DNA of 64,000 nt from Trichopria drosophilae (lineage: Eukaryota; Arthropoda; Insecta; Hymenoptera; Diapriidae). A program made the position numbers and the translations under genes. Shown piece by piece: positions 13,681 through 26,774 of this stretch (positions are counted from its first letter, which is position 1; each line of letters opens with the position of its first letter). The notes under the pieces are model-generated. The model was not told where the DNA came from and did no database searches. It worked only from the letters and a program-made list of their open reading frames with translations. The stretch lies in NCBI GenBank assembly GCA_030407085.1, contig CM059587.1, forward strand, positions 98,451,001 through 98,515,000, written 5' to 3'.

Positions 13681-14640
13681 CCAACTAACCTCAACTAATT
13701 TCATATGATTTCCTGTGTTGAACTTACAACTTAAAAGACCCAGAATTTATTGGTACGGTTCATGAGAATTCAGGATGTGCTCTGTAACCTAGCATCACGT
13801 CGTCCAGATAGTTCCCAATTAACCTCTACAAATTTTGTGTATATTCTTCTCTTGTAGTTACAACACAAAAGACATAACGTAAAATGTTAATGACGATTCT
13901 GCTAAAGGTGACAATGTTGCTCATGTGCTAATATTTGCTAAGTACAGTCTATTGTCATGTGAAACATTGGAGTCTCCAAACAATATCACTTAATTTTATA
14001 AACTTTCTTGTCTCTGACCTGTCAAAAAGCAAATAATGTTAAGTTGATGATGAAGAAGATGATTCTGTCGATGTTGAAAGAATTGCTCAAGCACTGACAC
14101 TATCTTAAAGATTAGTGTGTTCTCATTTCGGCTATTTAGAGGTGCCAACTGACCACAACGCATTTCAAATTATTTCCCATGTTCGACTCACAACTCAAAT
14201 GGCCTAGCATCTACGAGTGCCTTTAATAAGATTCCTAATTCTGCTAATGATGACAACGTTGCTCAAGTGCTCATATTTGCTCAAGTGCTCAAATTACCAA
14301 ACAATGTCACTTAAATTTCTAAACTTTTCTTTCTTGGACTTGTCTAACAACCTTTAGGCGTTGACGAGTAAGATGATGCTACTCATGATGACAGAGTTGC
14401 CAAAAAGCTAACGTCTGCCCCAAATATAGTTCGTACTCGTTTAAGTAATTCAGAGTTCTCACCCTACCTTACCTAGATATTGAAGAGGGTGATGATTTAG
14501 TTGATGACAGAGTGGGTCAATGGCTGACAAATAACTGACATATTTTGCAGTCACGGACTTTGAACAGGCATAAAATCTTCAGGTGATAATTATAATGATT
14601 TTGCTGGTAGTGGCTGACTTCATCAATTTCATCACTTATG
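13681..14640. repeat. degenerate tandem repeat array
   Basis: Diverged copies recur in order. A block like CCAACTAACC...GTTGAACTTACAACTTAAAAG occurs near 13681, 13813 and 14145. A block like GATTCTGCTAA..GTGACAATGTTGCTC occurs near 13890 and 14232, with weaker GATGAT-rich forms near 14052, 14373 and 14485. CCAAACAATATCACTTAA occurs near 13976, with a diverged copy near 14297. The main spacing is about 330-340 bases with a smaller step of about 132. No intact protein frame is present. Confidence 0.55.
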
Positions 14641-14967
14641 TTGGATCCACGTCTAGTTACTCTACATTAAATTAGTTTACGGAGTACCCGACCAACAGAA
14701 ACTAGTTTATGTTCCTGACAATACCTTAGCAATTTTCATGATTAAGTTCTTCGATACAATTATTGAAAAGAAGAAACAACGATATTCAGGCAACAAATCT
14801 GACAACCAGTTGTTAATTTAATCAATTTGTTTTTAGAGTACATAAGTAATCTCGTCTTAATTCAATATGCATTGGCTATTTGTAAATTTACTTCTGGTAA
14901 AAAAATATTTACATATTTGCATTTTATAATTATCAGTCAGGTCAAATCGGACATTCATTCAAATACC

Positions 14968-15363
14968 TTACTCCCTGTTTTGGTAGCCACTCGGACACCG
15001 TTGCTTTTTGTCAATCGTAATCAAGCTCACTGGAAGCCTCTCGAATTCACTTCGGTGCCAGCTGCGATAAATTACAATCAAAGTAGAATTCATTGAACGA
15101 AACGGAAAATGTACCGGACTACGCAACATTGCATACGATGCTATCTCTGCCGATTCGTTTTTCGGGTTTCGAGTTCCAAGAACCGTTTCGGTCACTCTGT
15201 AGATCCCATCCGACGACAAACGATAGATTGAGACAACAGGGACGACCTTCCCATTTTGATACGCGACACGATCTACCGAGTGATCATTAATAATAAAAGC
15301 CGGGTTCCTATAAAGGCTGACCAGAAGCTCGCGTCTTCCATTTGGTATCTTCAAGCTCAATCT
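14968..15363 (-). other. unidentified minus-strand open frame
   Basis: A 130-codon frame without an ATG at its start. Its first half reads fairly like protein (SLKIPNGRRELLVSLYRNPA and NGKVVPVVSIYRLSSDG), the end less so. No domain is recognised and no convincing splice pair was found. It may be an exon or a stop-free accident of the G+C-richer block. Confidence 0.15.
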
Positions 15364-15639
15364 GTCTCGAATCCCGGCTACCTGCGCATTCTTTCATCTT
15401 TGAAAATGATCTCGGTTATTTGCTTATGACTTACAGCACTTGGGAAATTTCCCCGTGATTTAGTCTCTTTCAGGCCCACAGAAAAATATCTTACCATTTT
15501 TTTCTCAACGAACGCTTCTACGAGTTAACTCCTTGCGCGTGTGTCGGGTGCATCTCCGATCCTTATCGGCCACTTAGATTTCGTGAGAATAGGGACCGTT
15601 TCGGGAAAAGAACGTCTCTTTTACCGGTGAAATAAGGTA

Positions 15640-18600
15640 GATTTATGTTTAACCTGGAAAAGTATCGTGTTATACGGTCGTCGTTACACGATGTGAAGTT
15701 TCAATTATGAAACTGATGAGCAGTTATGCTACACGAATTTAGAAACTTTTTCAGAAATATAATGCAGCCGTTTAAAAATCATTTATTTTCATTACGTGCT
15801 TGCAAAATGTATTCGTTAGTCCATGCAATTAAACCGTAAAAAATCGTAGTGTTTTATTTACGGCCTCGATATTTGTAGGTATTTGGTCACCGTTATTTTC
15901 CTGTTTGTTTTTTTAGAAAAAAATGTATCTTCATAATTCATGAATTTCACTATTTAAAACGGTGTGTACTTCTGAACGGAATGCAAAGTGATGTGCGATT
16001 TGTCCATTGGTATTTAAGGAACCAACATTCACGGTCCTTTCAGTGGCATACTTAACTGAGGTTATCTAACGTTGATTACATATAATTAGTTTCATTTATT
16101 AAATTTTGAGGAAAGGGTGATATTTCGTTATAAAGGGTTATATTCTATAATCATAGACGCTAAAGCGGCGAAAATATATTTTCTGCTAAACATTATTAAA
16201 TGTTTTAGATAGTCATTTCAGAAAAAATAATGGCAAATTATCAACATTGTTTTCATAAATGTAGTGTAAAAAATGTTTGCGTAAAATCATTGATTCATTA
16301 TTTACACTTCACTGAATTGATTAATATTTGCAAAAAAAAAAAGTATCGAGTTAGGTCCGGTTTACGCTGCGCTTGCTTATTTTTTATTTTGTTTAAATGG
16401 ACCCGTCGCGGTAGTTTTTATGTACATGTTTTGCATATTTATAAATGATGTTGGAAAAGATTGTATCGATCCTGGAGAAGGCGCACAAATGGCCGAAACG
16501 TTGACATGTATTCTTTTTTTTAATTTGTTTTTATTTCACTATTCCGATGTTGCCGACAAACCGAAAAAGAGAAGTCTACTCTATTAAGAAATTATCAGAA
16601 TTTAACATCATTTATATTTTTCTGGCTTTGGCTCTCCTAAGTTTAGACCTCTTTTGCTATTAAATCTTGATTAAATGAAGTAATGCTTGGGCCGGAATCG
16701 CCTGTATTGATGAAAACTATTAATTAAATTAAAAATAAACTATTGTTATTTTAGTAATCGTTAAGTTCATTTGGCATTGTCATAATGTATTCAGCCTTGA
16801 ATGCATTGTATCTATATTATCTTGTAATACATATCTAAATAATTATAATTGCATATTTAATGATGATAATTTAAATATTTATCAGTTATAGACTTGATCT
16901 ATTTCAAAATATAGTTTTCTACAAATTTAGGTAAGTAATGATTTATTTTGTTAGTAAACTAAGTACTAATCCTAAATATATTTAAAATTTCGCTATGTTA
17001 TGAATTATGTAATTATAAAAAAATAAACAGTTTCTAAATTGAAATAGATTAAAAGTATGATTAAAGCATTACAATAATGTGATAATCTATAGTATTTTAG
17101 TGAAATATTAGATCCGTAATCAATGTCTTTCATTCTTGCATTTTCTGCTTCAATCGATTTATAATAAACGATCAATACTTTATTTCGACTTATTTTACCC
17201 AATACAACTCCGATCGCAAAATAAATGTTTAAATTTTGATCAAATCTGTGGGATAAACGCAATGCATTTCGCGTCTAGAGGGCATTTGGAAATAACTTGT
17301 TGATGTCCGCCTAAAAAACATATAATTAATATACCATTTTTACACGCATTTTAGACAGAAAAAAATCGTGATTTTAATAAAATACTTATCGGAAATCTGG
17401 AAATATTATTAGGAATGTTTTAACCTTTCTAGTGTTATTATAGGCGAATTGAGGTTAGGGTTACCACGATGACAATTACGATGCAAAAAATGTTATCTAA
17501 AAGCGGTATTTTTTGGATATTTTAAAAAGAAAAGTAGTATACAGTGACTTTATTCAATATTTCACGTCTCCATTCCAAATAGCGACCTTGAAAAAAATGG
17601 GCCATGGTCATAACGATTTTTTTACACTTTTAATCGGCAAGTATTATCACACTGAATTCCTTGTGTTAATTTCTGCATATTTGGATGTTGAAGGGTTAAA
17701 ATGCTAGTATAAGGTATCTGTGGAAAACATAATTAATTATAAATTTATTGAAAAAAACTTTTCACTCCTTAACGTATGTGGTCCTAATTTTAGTATAATC
17801 ATTAAAATTATATTATATTACATTGTAGTATATTCTTTTGATGTAATACTAATTTTTAATATACGTCTACATAACCAACCACTTATTACAGTTGATAAAT
17901 ATGGTCATCTTGGGCAATTAAGAGCGTTAACTTCACCTTCTCAAACCATCTGCCCTATATTCGTTAAAAAACATGTCCAGAGGCTAATTGAATTATTTTA
18001 AGATTCGCCAACCTTTTGATATGAAGGTTTGTTATTTTTCAAATATTTTTTGTATGGGGCCCTAACTTGCTGGACATTACATATTACGCACCTAGTTTTG
18101 AAATATCCCAACTTAGGATACCAAATATTAGGTATCATTTTTACTACTATCTTTTTTATAATAAACATTAATTACATATAATATAGTTTAGTAATAATGA
18201 GTTTATATCATCGTATGTTCCTGAAATAATGACAATAGTAATTATGGATTCTTGTTAAATTTTGTAGCATTTTGAACTAAGAACATTATGTAAATAACTT
18301 TTTAACGAAATATAAAAAGTTTCTGAATTTTCTAAGCTCTAAGAAAATGTGTCTAGAAAAAATTACCATGCTCTCTTTTATGGCGATATATCTTTTGAAT
18401 CTGACTAATAACATTTTACTAAAATAGCCTTGACACTAAGAACATTTTCTAAATATTATTTTTCGTAGTATAATAACTAAACTCGTTTTTAATTTCGCCG
18501 TTAACTTACGTTAACACAGGTAAGATATAAACATGCCCTTCACTGTTTAATGGTTCAAGTTGTTACCAATCACTGACGAAAAAGTTACTGGAATTGGATA

Positions 18601-19960
18601 CTTTTGCATTATATCAACATCATCGTTGCTTTGGTGCAAGTACAAAATTTCAATCGAATTCGCTAATTTCTTAATATTTATATATATTGCACTCGACATT
18701 TTCAGTTTTTTAAATTTAGATTTTGAATACAAGTCAGCAACCTAAACAATATTGGAGTTTCAAACAAATATAGTAACAGAGAACCATTTTGTCAGAGTTC
18801 TCGAAACCGCAGCTAATTTTACTATGATAAAAATATGGTAGGTAAAAAAAAATTATGCTCCCCTCTACCAGTATTAACCTTTCACTTCTAGACCTAAAAC
18901 TTCTAGAAGTTAAAGTTTGACATTGATTTTTGCTGTAGCTCCAAAAGTGCTAACGAAGCAATTTTTGACACTCCAACCTCGATTTTTATAGAACTGATCA
19001 TATGAGAAATATTTTTTTTTCTCTTTTCTTATTCATTATTACCTAATCGTTCAATAAATATACGAAACAAACCTCCACCTTATTTTGTAATCCAGTGTAA
19101 TATTGAAACTAGCAATCGAACTTATCCATCTAATTCTGTTTAATTAAATTACAAGCATTTTATTGGGTAATGTAAACCTGCTCTTTGTAAAAAGACAAGA
19201 TTGTGGCAGCTGTTTTGATACGTCAATTTTAAATAAAAATTATACGTCCCATTATTTATACAAAAAGAAAAAAATTGAAATATGGCACAGTTCAGATTTG
19301 TAATGAAATTCATTCAACAAAACTAAATGATGGACAGTTATTATGCAAGTTATATGAGAATTGAGTTTTTCGATGATATATAGTTGAAAAACATTAGCAA
19401 AACCTAATAACCCATCATCTTTTTTTAATAATTAAAGCTTTATTTAAACCAAATGGCATTTTTAAGCGTACAAAAAAACGTGATACATACAGTTAATGAC
19501 ATTAGTTGTGATCAGTTACATTAAACTCTGAGATGTCACAAATCTATGAATTTTACGATGATCTTGCAGGCGACGACATCTGCTAAGAAACTTTAGCATA
19601 GGTGTTGATAATTTGTTGCACATGATCGTTCTTTGGTCATAAAACAGATTACAAAGCTATAATATATTATAAAATTATAGTACACGATTAAGATCCTGAG
19701 TATCATGTCCACATTGACATCTGCTGAACCCATCATCTAATTTGACGTGGACAATACTGCAAATTCAGTTATAACCGTAATGTAATGCAGGATCGTGGGA
19801 CTATACGCAATATTTTTCTATAAAACTGTCAGAGAAAGCATGTAATATTATTATTATTTCCAATTTTCCTGCAATTGATATGGAGGTTTTCACTGTCGAT
19901 ATGCGATCCCTAAAGGCCTTATTCCACATTAAAGTATGAAACTAGAACAAGCATATACCT
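15640..19960. other. AT-rich region without recognisable genes
   Basis: Only short, low-complexity frames are present. A stretch at 16472-16515 contains GGCCGAAACGTTGACATG followed by T-rich sequence. GGCCGAAACGTT-type motifs occur near the 3' ends of some retroelements, so a degenerate retroelement tail is possible but unproven. Confidence 0.5.
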
Positions 19961-19967
19961 ACCTATT

Positions 19968-21384
19968 CCGACATCTCATGTGACAATCAACGAGCTAACT
20001 CTGGAAATCAGTGGTAAATAGAATATAAAGTAGACAGGTAAGATTGTATAAATTAGATTGTAACTTAGTTTTGAACAAAGCTTAACATTTCTCTTCAAAC
20101 TCTTGGACAAAAAATCTGACTATCTCTTGTTGTCGTTAGCTGCCAATGTTAATAAATTAATATCTTATAGTTTTGAATTCCAGTTACGAAAAGTGAACTA
20201 ATGCTATACATCGACATCTTGAAGAATTGATGAAGTATCCGTTAAAATCAGGAAGAAACGGAATGTCAAATAAGAGGACGAGATTTTACTAATTATTTAA
20301 TGACTTTTCGTTCAACACTGCTCAAAATTCCTCTGCAAATTTTATGGAAATTCATTAAATTTTCTTCAGATATTTATGGGGTCATCTTAAAAATTTATAC
20401 TCGAGAGTTTCAGAGGTTGCTAAACAAGAATCTGTGTTCAAATTTCAAAAATTCAAAATGGTATGTACAATATGGCGGATGAATTTTATGAAATTCATTG
20501 GACTATCTTTGTACTTCCTGCTTGAGGGATTTAGTTGATGAACGCAAATTCAAAGTTAGTTTTCAATTTAATTCTTGAATTTACATTTTTAAATCGATAA
20601 ACTTCGTAAATTCGCCCTCCATATCTGATACTTTTAATATTTGCAATCAGCCTTAATTTTCGTATTCAACAAGTCCACAAACTATAAAAAACATCGCACT
20701 TAACACCGAATATGTGCTCAGTTTTGCCTGTGCATTCATGTGAAATAAAGAGAGTGAATCAATTGCAAAGAGTGCGAAGTCAATAGATAAGCTCAGAGAC
20801 AAATAAAGTTTTCTGTTTAAGTTTCAAAATGGATTTTGAACGGCAAAAGTAGGACTTTCAGAAACCGTGGAGATTTTTAAGAAATAAAATTATCTCCTGA
20901 TAACATATGACCTGTGCTTTGGTAGTTTTACTTTAGAACGTCTCTAAAACAAGCCGTGCTGCTGATTTTTCAGTTCAGATTTGGATTCAGCACGCCAGAA
21001 GCCTTTTGTTTGCCTTTTGGTTCTGATGGTTGGCCAAATTTTGTGGGCCTGCGTACTCCTTTTTACGGGTGCTCAACGTTTCTCTCCAAACTTTTAAGGA
21101 AATCAGTAAACTTGGTCAGATTTCAAATGATTGACATACATTATTTCGCTGTCAATGCAGATCGTAAGCAATTGTTAGACAACTGACAGCCAAATTCAGT
21201 TTTTGGTTGTCAAAGATACATCATTAGTAATGCACACTCGTCCATTCTAAGTTGTCCTAACATCATCAAAACTTGATATTTCGACATCTTATTGGACTTG
21301 GACAATTGACGAACTAACCCTGAAAATCAGTGATAAACGGAATATAAAGTAGGAGGGCGAGATTATACTTATTAGATCGTAACG
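19968..21384. repeat. three diverged copies of a roughly 100-base repeat
   Basis: A block beginning CGACATCTTATTGGACTTGG and continuing through AAATCAGTGATAAACGGAATATAAAGTAG to a GAGATTATACTTATTAGAT-like end occurs at 21279-21384. A clearly related copy is at 19968-20068 and a weaker one at about 20211-20295. It is probably part of a dispersed element. Confidence 0.5.
20430..20490 (-). repeat. member of the CCATTTTGAAT repeat family
   Basis: In reverse orientation, TTCAAAATGG is followed by TACAATATGGCGGAT, the same pattern as near 26483-26505. See the family entry at 30880-36130. Confidence 0.45.
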
Positions 21385-22490
21385 AGGGAGAGTTTGCTTA
21401 AATTGTGTGAAATTGCTCGGTTACCCTTGGGCAAGCACAGCGGTGCTTCGGGGCCTTTTGTCATTGATCGAGCCGAGATTGTAAGCTCTCTTAACACTAG
21501 GAGGTCCACGTTGTCACACCTGCGTTTCTGCGATGCTCACCGCGTGCGCCCCAGGTGTCGGGGCCCTTAGAACCAAAACCTCAGACCGATGTCGAAGAAT
21601 CGGTAGAGTCTACTAACGATTTCGTTTCCTGTCGTGAGTGAAACATTCGCCAGTGAAACGCGATAATAGCTGAGCTGCATACAAAATATCACTCTAATTG
21701 CGATCCCCGATAGAAAATTGCTAGCATATGCTGCCCTGACCACAATATTTCTCTCGTTCAATTAGCTCTCGGCCACGGGTGGCGTGTTTATTTCCAGTTT
21801 TCCAATTGTGTTCCTGCCGTCTGACTTTTTAAACATTTTTTTTTTCGTCGAATACTAGACCACATCTTAGTTTCGAAATGCTTTTATTGTAATGGATCGT
21901 TATAATTCATATTTATAAACTGGTTGAAAATGACTTTTATTGTATTTTTATTTCTGTTCCCAACGTAATATCAATTCCTTTACTGGGCCCAAAAGTGCCA
22001 ATTACGGCCCTGGTAGAATACATTGTCTTTCAATCGTATTTATTCCACAATATTTAGTGACATTTTCAGAAATTGTACTTAGAGTTAGTTCATGACCAAA
22101 ATAGGCCCAAAATAGTAATTTTCCGACCTCAATGAATCGGACCAAAAAGTTGACATTTTCTACTCGGTAGACGGTATGACATATAATAGTCTGCTGAAAC
22201 GTTTACCGTATCAGATGTCAATCTGGGAATTGGCATTTTTAAAAACAAATTTGCTATTATTTCTGGAAAAATTGACTATATTAGAATGTTGGTGATACTA
22301 ATACTAAATATTATAATGGTACCTATGGTAACATTCATAAAGAAGTTATAAAGTGATGACAAAATGGAGCATTTTTTTATGACAATTTTTAATTAATTTG
22401 ACACGATCAATTTTATGAAATATCGTACAAAAAGTGAAAGATTACTTTTTTTTTATCAAACCCCTATTGGGTTCTGATTCCCCCAAAGTC
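21385..22490. other. intergenic DNA, no gene recognised
   Basis: A CpG-richer patch at 21410-21570 is followed by AT-rich DNA. No open frame of note and no RNA gene is seen. Confidence 0.5.
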
Positions 22491-22749
22491 GCGGATTAGT
22501 AGCGTAGGAAATGTCGTCTGCTAATTTGACGTTTATCAATCAAGCGCACCGCCACTTGCCTGCAAAGCGATGAAACCGTTTTCATTTTCACGCATGTGCC
22601 ATACAGGCTGTAACAAGAGACTGACGAATGTCCTCGTATAGGGGATGGACCGGATTGGCTATTTGTCAAACCTAATATCTATGGAGTCGGCAAGGACATA
22701 ATCAATACATTTGTTTATTGCGCAGTAATGACCGAAAGAATGGTTCGCG
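22491..22749 (+). other. possible first exon ending at a GTGAGT donor
   Basis: A short G+C-richer stretch contains ATGACCGAAAGAATGGTTCG beginning at 22728, followed by GTGAGT at 22750. The encoded start would be MTERMVR. This has the look of a small first coding exon, but no partner exon was found and the pattern could be chance. Confidence 0.13.
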
Positions 22750-22755
22750 GTGAGT

Positions 22756-24915
22756 GATACGTTTTTAAAGATCTTTTTTTTTGCATTCCATTTTATATAA
22801 TGTTATAGCACGTGTCTAGAGGGATATTGATGTCAGTGGGAAGGTTTCTATTATGTCAATTTTACGCCATTAAAAACTGGACATATTTAATAAGTTAGTG
22901 GGAAAAATCTTTGTTATTCTTTTGGTGTCAACGGCCTATTGCTATTCAGATGTTGGGCGGAGACATCTGTCCTCTGCGTCACTTTTGACAAATGGGATAA
23001 AAGGTAGATTTTTTAATTGTGGTACATCAATTAAGTGCACTGAGAGAAATGTAAGAATTAAAGTAATTTTTTTAAAGTCATTTATATGTTTATTAACAAT
23101 TGCTAGGAAACCGTTATTAAGGATTTATGTTGTTAATTATCAATAAATTTATGAGATGGTTATGTAACATCGATGCATGATATGTTGGCGGATGTTAAAG
23201 ATAATGAATGATGATGGTGATTGGGGATGATAAACGTGGGATGATTATAATAAGAATGTTATAGATAAGAGAAAGATTTGTCTTATAGTAACGAAAAATA
23301 TCGAATGATCACGATGATGACCATGGGTCATCAAGGATAAAGGAGGGTAGTGGCGAATAATAAAAAGTTGTACATAGTTATTTTATATTATCATAAACAC
23401 TTTGCAAACTTATTAATTTAAAAAGACAAATTTTGGACAAGAAACAATTACATTTCAGAAGAAATTAAATCTGAAGATCATAAAATAGAATAAAGAAGAG
23501 ATGCCAGAAGTATACAGGGGATTCACACGAAATACAAATGATGAATATGGTTAATAGTATAATGTTTGTATTGTTTTAGATCCCACTAAATTAAAAAAAA
23601 ACATATTTAAAAAATGTTCTGATAGTGATAAGTTATTAAAATAAATTAAATTTGTTTCTAATTGGTCTGATTGGGTTAAGTGTGAAGTTAACTTTCGTAA
23701 TGATTGAGAAATCATTATTGCTTGACGAGTGAATTTTTCACCATGATTTGGCCTCTTCAAAAAACTTTTTCAAGCATTTTGTACGAAAAGACTACTTGAT
23801 GAAATTTTGTAACATTTCTAATCATAAACAATAATAAATATTGACAAACAATAACAATTTGGTCTACGAATTCAAAAAATTAATTTTCTCTCAAATTAAA
23901 AATATTGCTTTTTTAACACATATCTGAAATAATGTTCTCGTGTCATAGAATTATACATTGTTCTACTTCTGCATAAAGTCGTACATTTAAGCACAAAATT
24001 ACACGTAATTTAATTTACATTTAGTAAAAAAATATTTCATATCATAAATTCATCAATGTATTAAAAACGCAATTTTTCATTTGAAAACAATATATAATTT
24101 TGAAATCATTAAGATAATTATTTTTATTTATTTAACATTTTTTTACAATAATAAAAGTTACCAAAAAGAAAGCATATAATTTTAAGAATGGATATCTAAT
24201 ATTTCATTTTACTTTCGATCGATTGGAACGCAAAATTATTTTCTCACAGTAAAAAAAAACGGTGGATCGTCAGATGTCAGATTATGGAGTCGTGGGGTAT
24301 GACGTGTTTTTTTACGGCTATCCCTTACACGTCGCTTCGACTCTCGTCAAAGCTTCTATTGTTTCGTAGCGCCGGATTAGTCCATCGAACCTATCATATC
24401 ATCTTCATTTTCTTCTTTTTTCTCAAATCAATTTTTGCTTTTACAGAAATTACACGAGTCATATAAATCGTTAAGCATGTTCAGATAAATCCGACAATAT
24501 TATTCAAAATCTAGTTATCGAATATTATTAAAACACTGAATAGGATTTCTCTAATTTCACAATTTTTCTAATTATTTAAAATGATCTGGAATTAAAATTA
24601 CAATTTTTGTCAATTTTAATAAAGTACAACTCAATGGTAAAAAATTGTTCATTTCATTTGTTTGTGTTGAAATATATTTGATTCAAGTTTTACTTTCTGT
24701 TCGATGCTTCACGTTCAATTGAAGTTTAAGTATGTCGTTTAACTGTGGCTAATGTAATAAGATACAAAATGAAAAATTGGTATCACTACTAATCAACAAT
24801 TGACTTTTCAACAAACAATGTTTTTTTATCAGAAATCAACATGCCACAATGTCAACATAAACTTTCCATCATATTATCCTTTTCATCAGAAAAAAAACGA
24901 ATGCGTTTAAATAAA
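22756..24915. other. AT-rich region without recognisable genes
   Basis: Only short low-complexity frames. A GATGATG-rich stretch lies at 23180-23340. Nothing else is seen. Confidence 0.55.
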
Positions 24916-24918
24916 AAA

Positions 24919-25275
24919 TTAACCTAACATTATCTAAACTAACCTAACCTAAGGTAACTTAAATAAGTAAAAAATGTTTGTTAGTAACGTAACTTAAATT
25001 GACTTAACAAAACCACACCATTCCAATACAGTCTTTTCATCATAACACAAAAACCGAGATTCTCTCAATGTAAACATTATTCTAATTTAGGTATTACATT
25101 AACCTAATCTAAACTCATCTAACCTAACCTAACGTCATCTAATAAGTCATTTAATCCCACATAACTTAACCACACCATTATAATACAAACTCTTCATTAC
25201 ACAACAACCAAGTTCCTTTAAATATAAACACTAGCAAACTTAAACTGTTAGCCTAATCTAATCTAACATTCTGCA
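24919..25275. repeat. diverged tandem repeat with TAACCTAA cores
   Basis: Copies start near 24919, 25099 and 25247. The first two share, in order, TTAACCTAA, CTAACCTAACCTAA, ACTTAAC..AACCACACCATT, a CATCAT/ACAACACAA segment and AATGTAAACA-like ends, giving a period of about 150-180 bases. The CCTAA core resembles the insect telomere unit, but the array is not a pure telomeric repeat. Confidence 0.55.
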
Positions 25276-25279
25276 CTTA

Positions 25280-26340
25280 TTGAACTTTTTGAAGAAAAAG
25301 AAAGATATCAAAATAAACAGAGCATATTAAAATGTATTATGTAGAAAAGTGTTTGATCAAAATGTTTTATGATTAAAAGTTGGGTGCATTAATAAATACT
25401 TGTGTATTGAAAGGTCATATAATAAAATTGAATGTTTACGAGGAAACCCACATAATATTAAATTATAATTAATGATTAATGTTAAAATATAGTAATATAT
25501 TAAATTATATGATATCAAATTTACTATATTATATTAAAATCAAATTTAGTATATTCTATTATATGATCGTAAATTCAACCCTCTTGAGCACCAGTTTTTC
25601 TTTTCCCATAAGGAAACAATGTAGTTTGGTCAATATATTCGTCATGGTAAACAGGAGATATTGTCTTAAAAATTTTCCTGATGAAATCAAATCATACTTG
25701 TGCTGAGTTGTTCGGTGCTGAATGGTCTGACCTGAAAAATGTGTTAAGACAAATTATACAAAAATGAATTAGAAGCAAATTATAATTAAAACTTTGACGA
25801 TGAAGTATATTAGTTTGTTCTTTTCCTTTTTAATAATTAGATTCGCAATTGAAAATACATTTTTGCTTGACTATTAATGCCAAAAATGAGTATAGCATGT
25901 CTCAAAAAGTATATATATTTGAGATCTATTCCACGCGTCTTATTGACTTTTTTATATGTTCAAAACTATACGACGAATTTTTTTTTTTTTATTATTATGA
26001 GAAAAATGAGTTGGTCCCCTTTCGTAAGGAACGACCAATTTAGGAACTTTACAAAAATTATGTCAACATAAAATACATAACTTAATTGCAATTTTATTCA
26101 TTAAGGTCCAAATCGAAACCACTTGCATTCATTCATAACTTTGTTAATAATCAAAATATTTTTCATTTCTCCACGTCAACCACCCACAAAATTTATATAG
26201 TAAAGGAAAATTATAGTGCAATAAACGAATAACAATTATATAATTATAACAATATTAATAATTAAATGTTTGTGGTAAGAATTGCAAGAAAATTGCAAAT
26301 TACCAAAATGTGCTGAACTAGCTAGACTTACAAAAGCGAT
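25280..26340. other. AT-rich region without recognisable genes
   Basis: Low-complexity frames only, with a T homopolymer near 25979-25991. Nothing further is seen. Confidence 0.55.
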
Positions 26341-26349
26341 TTCTGATTT

Positions 26350-26770
26350 TCAAAATAAAAAACGGCGGATTAAAGTTCACTGAGGACTGTTTGAAAACTC
26401 GATTTATTTCTGATTATTCCTGAAACTTGTTACTTGGTGGTTTTTGGAAGCTTATTACTAATTCAATCCCAGTTTTTAAATTTCAAAATGGTGGATGCAA
26501 TATGGAGGAAAAATGCAGTAAGTTGACCCGCGCTCTAACACCAAATTAATAGTCAGCGTACCCGAAATTAGATCCCATATTTTAAATTTTTTAAATCTAA
26601 CATCAGATCTATATTTAGTGAATCCGAAAAAATCGAAGTAACAAGTTGCTCGCCAATTGAATTGATTTTTCAAAAAGTCGCGAACAATATTGTATCCATC
26701 ATTTGGAATTAAAAACATTTCAAAATCTGACTTAGGATTCATAATAAGCGACCCCAAAAACCCATAAATA
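26350..26770 (-). repeat. CCATTTTGAAT-family repeats, reverse orientation
   Basis: TTTCAAAATGGTGGATGCAA at 26481-26500, CCCGAAATTAGATCCCATA near 26560, and ATCTGACTTAGGATTC..GCGACCCC near 26725 are in the same order as the family members near 30900-36100. A 93-codon minus-strand frame over 26476-26757 is a by-product of the repeat. Confidence 0.45.
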
Positions 26771-26774
26771 CAGA

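Noticed and set aside
14968..15360. Minus-strand frame as a confident gene
   Set aside because: No ATG, splice pair or domain; kept only as a low-confidence open frame.
16472..16560. Penelope-like or other retroelement 3' end (GGCCGAAACGTT motif)
   Set aside because: Only one short motif followed by T-rich DNA; too little to name an element, so it is mentioned only in the region note.
24919..25275. Interstitial telomeric (CCTAA)n array
   Set aside because: CCTAA cores occur only as two or three units inside a longer diverged repeat.
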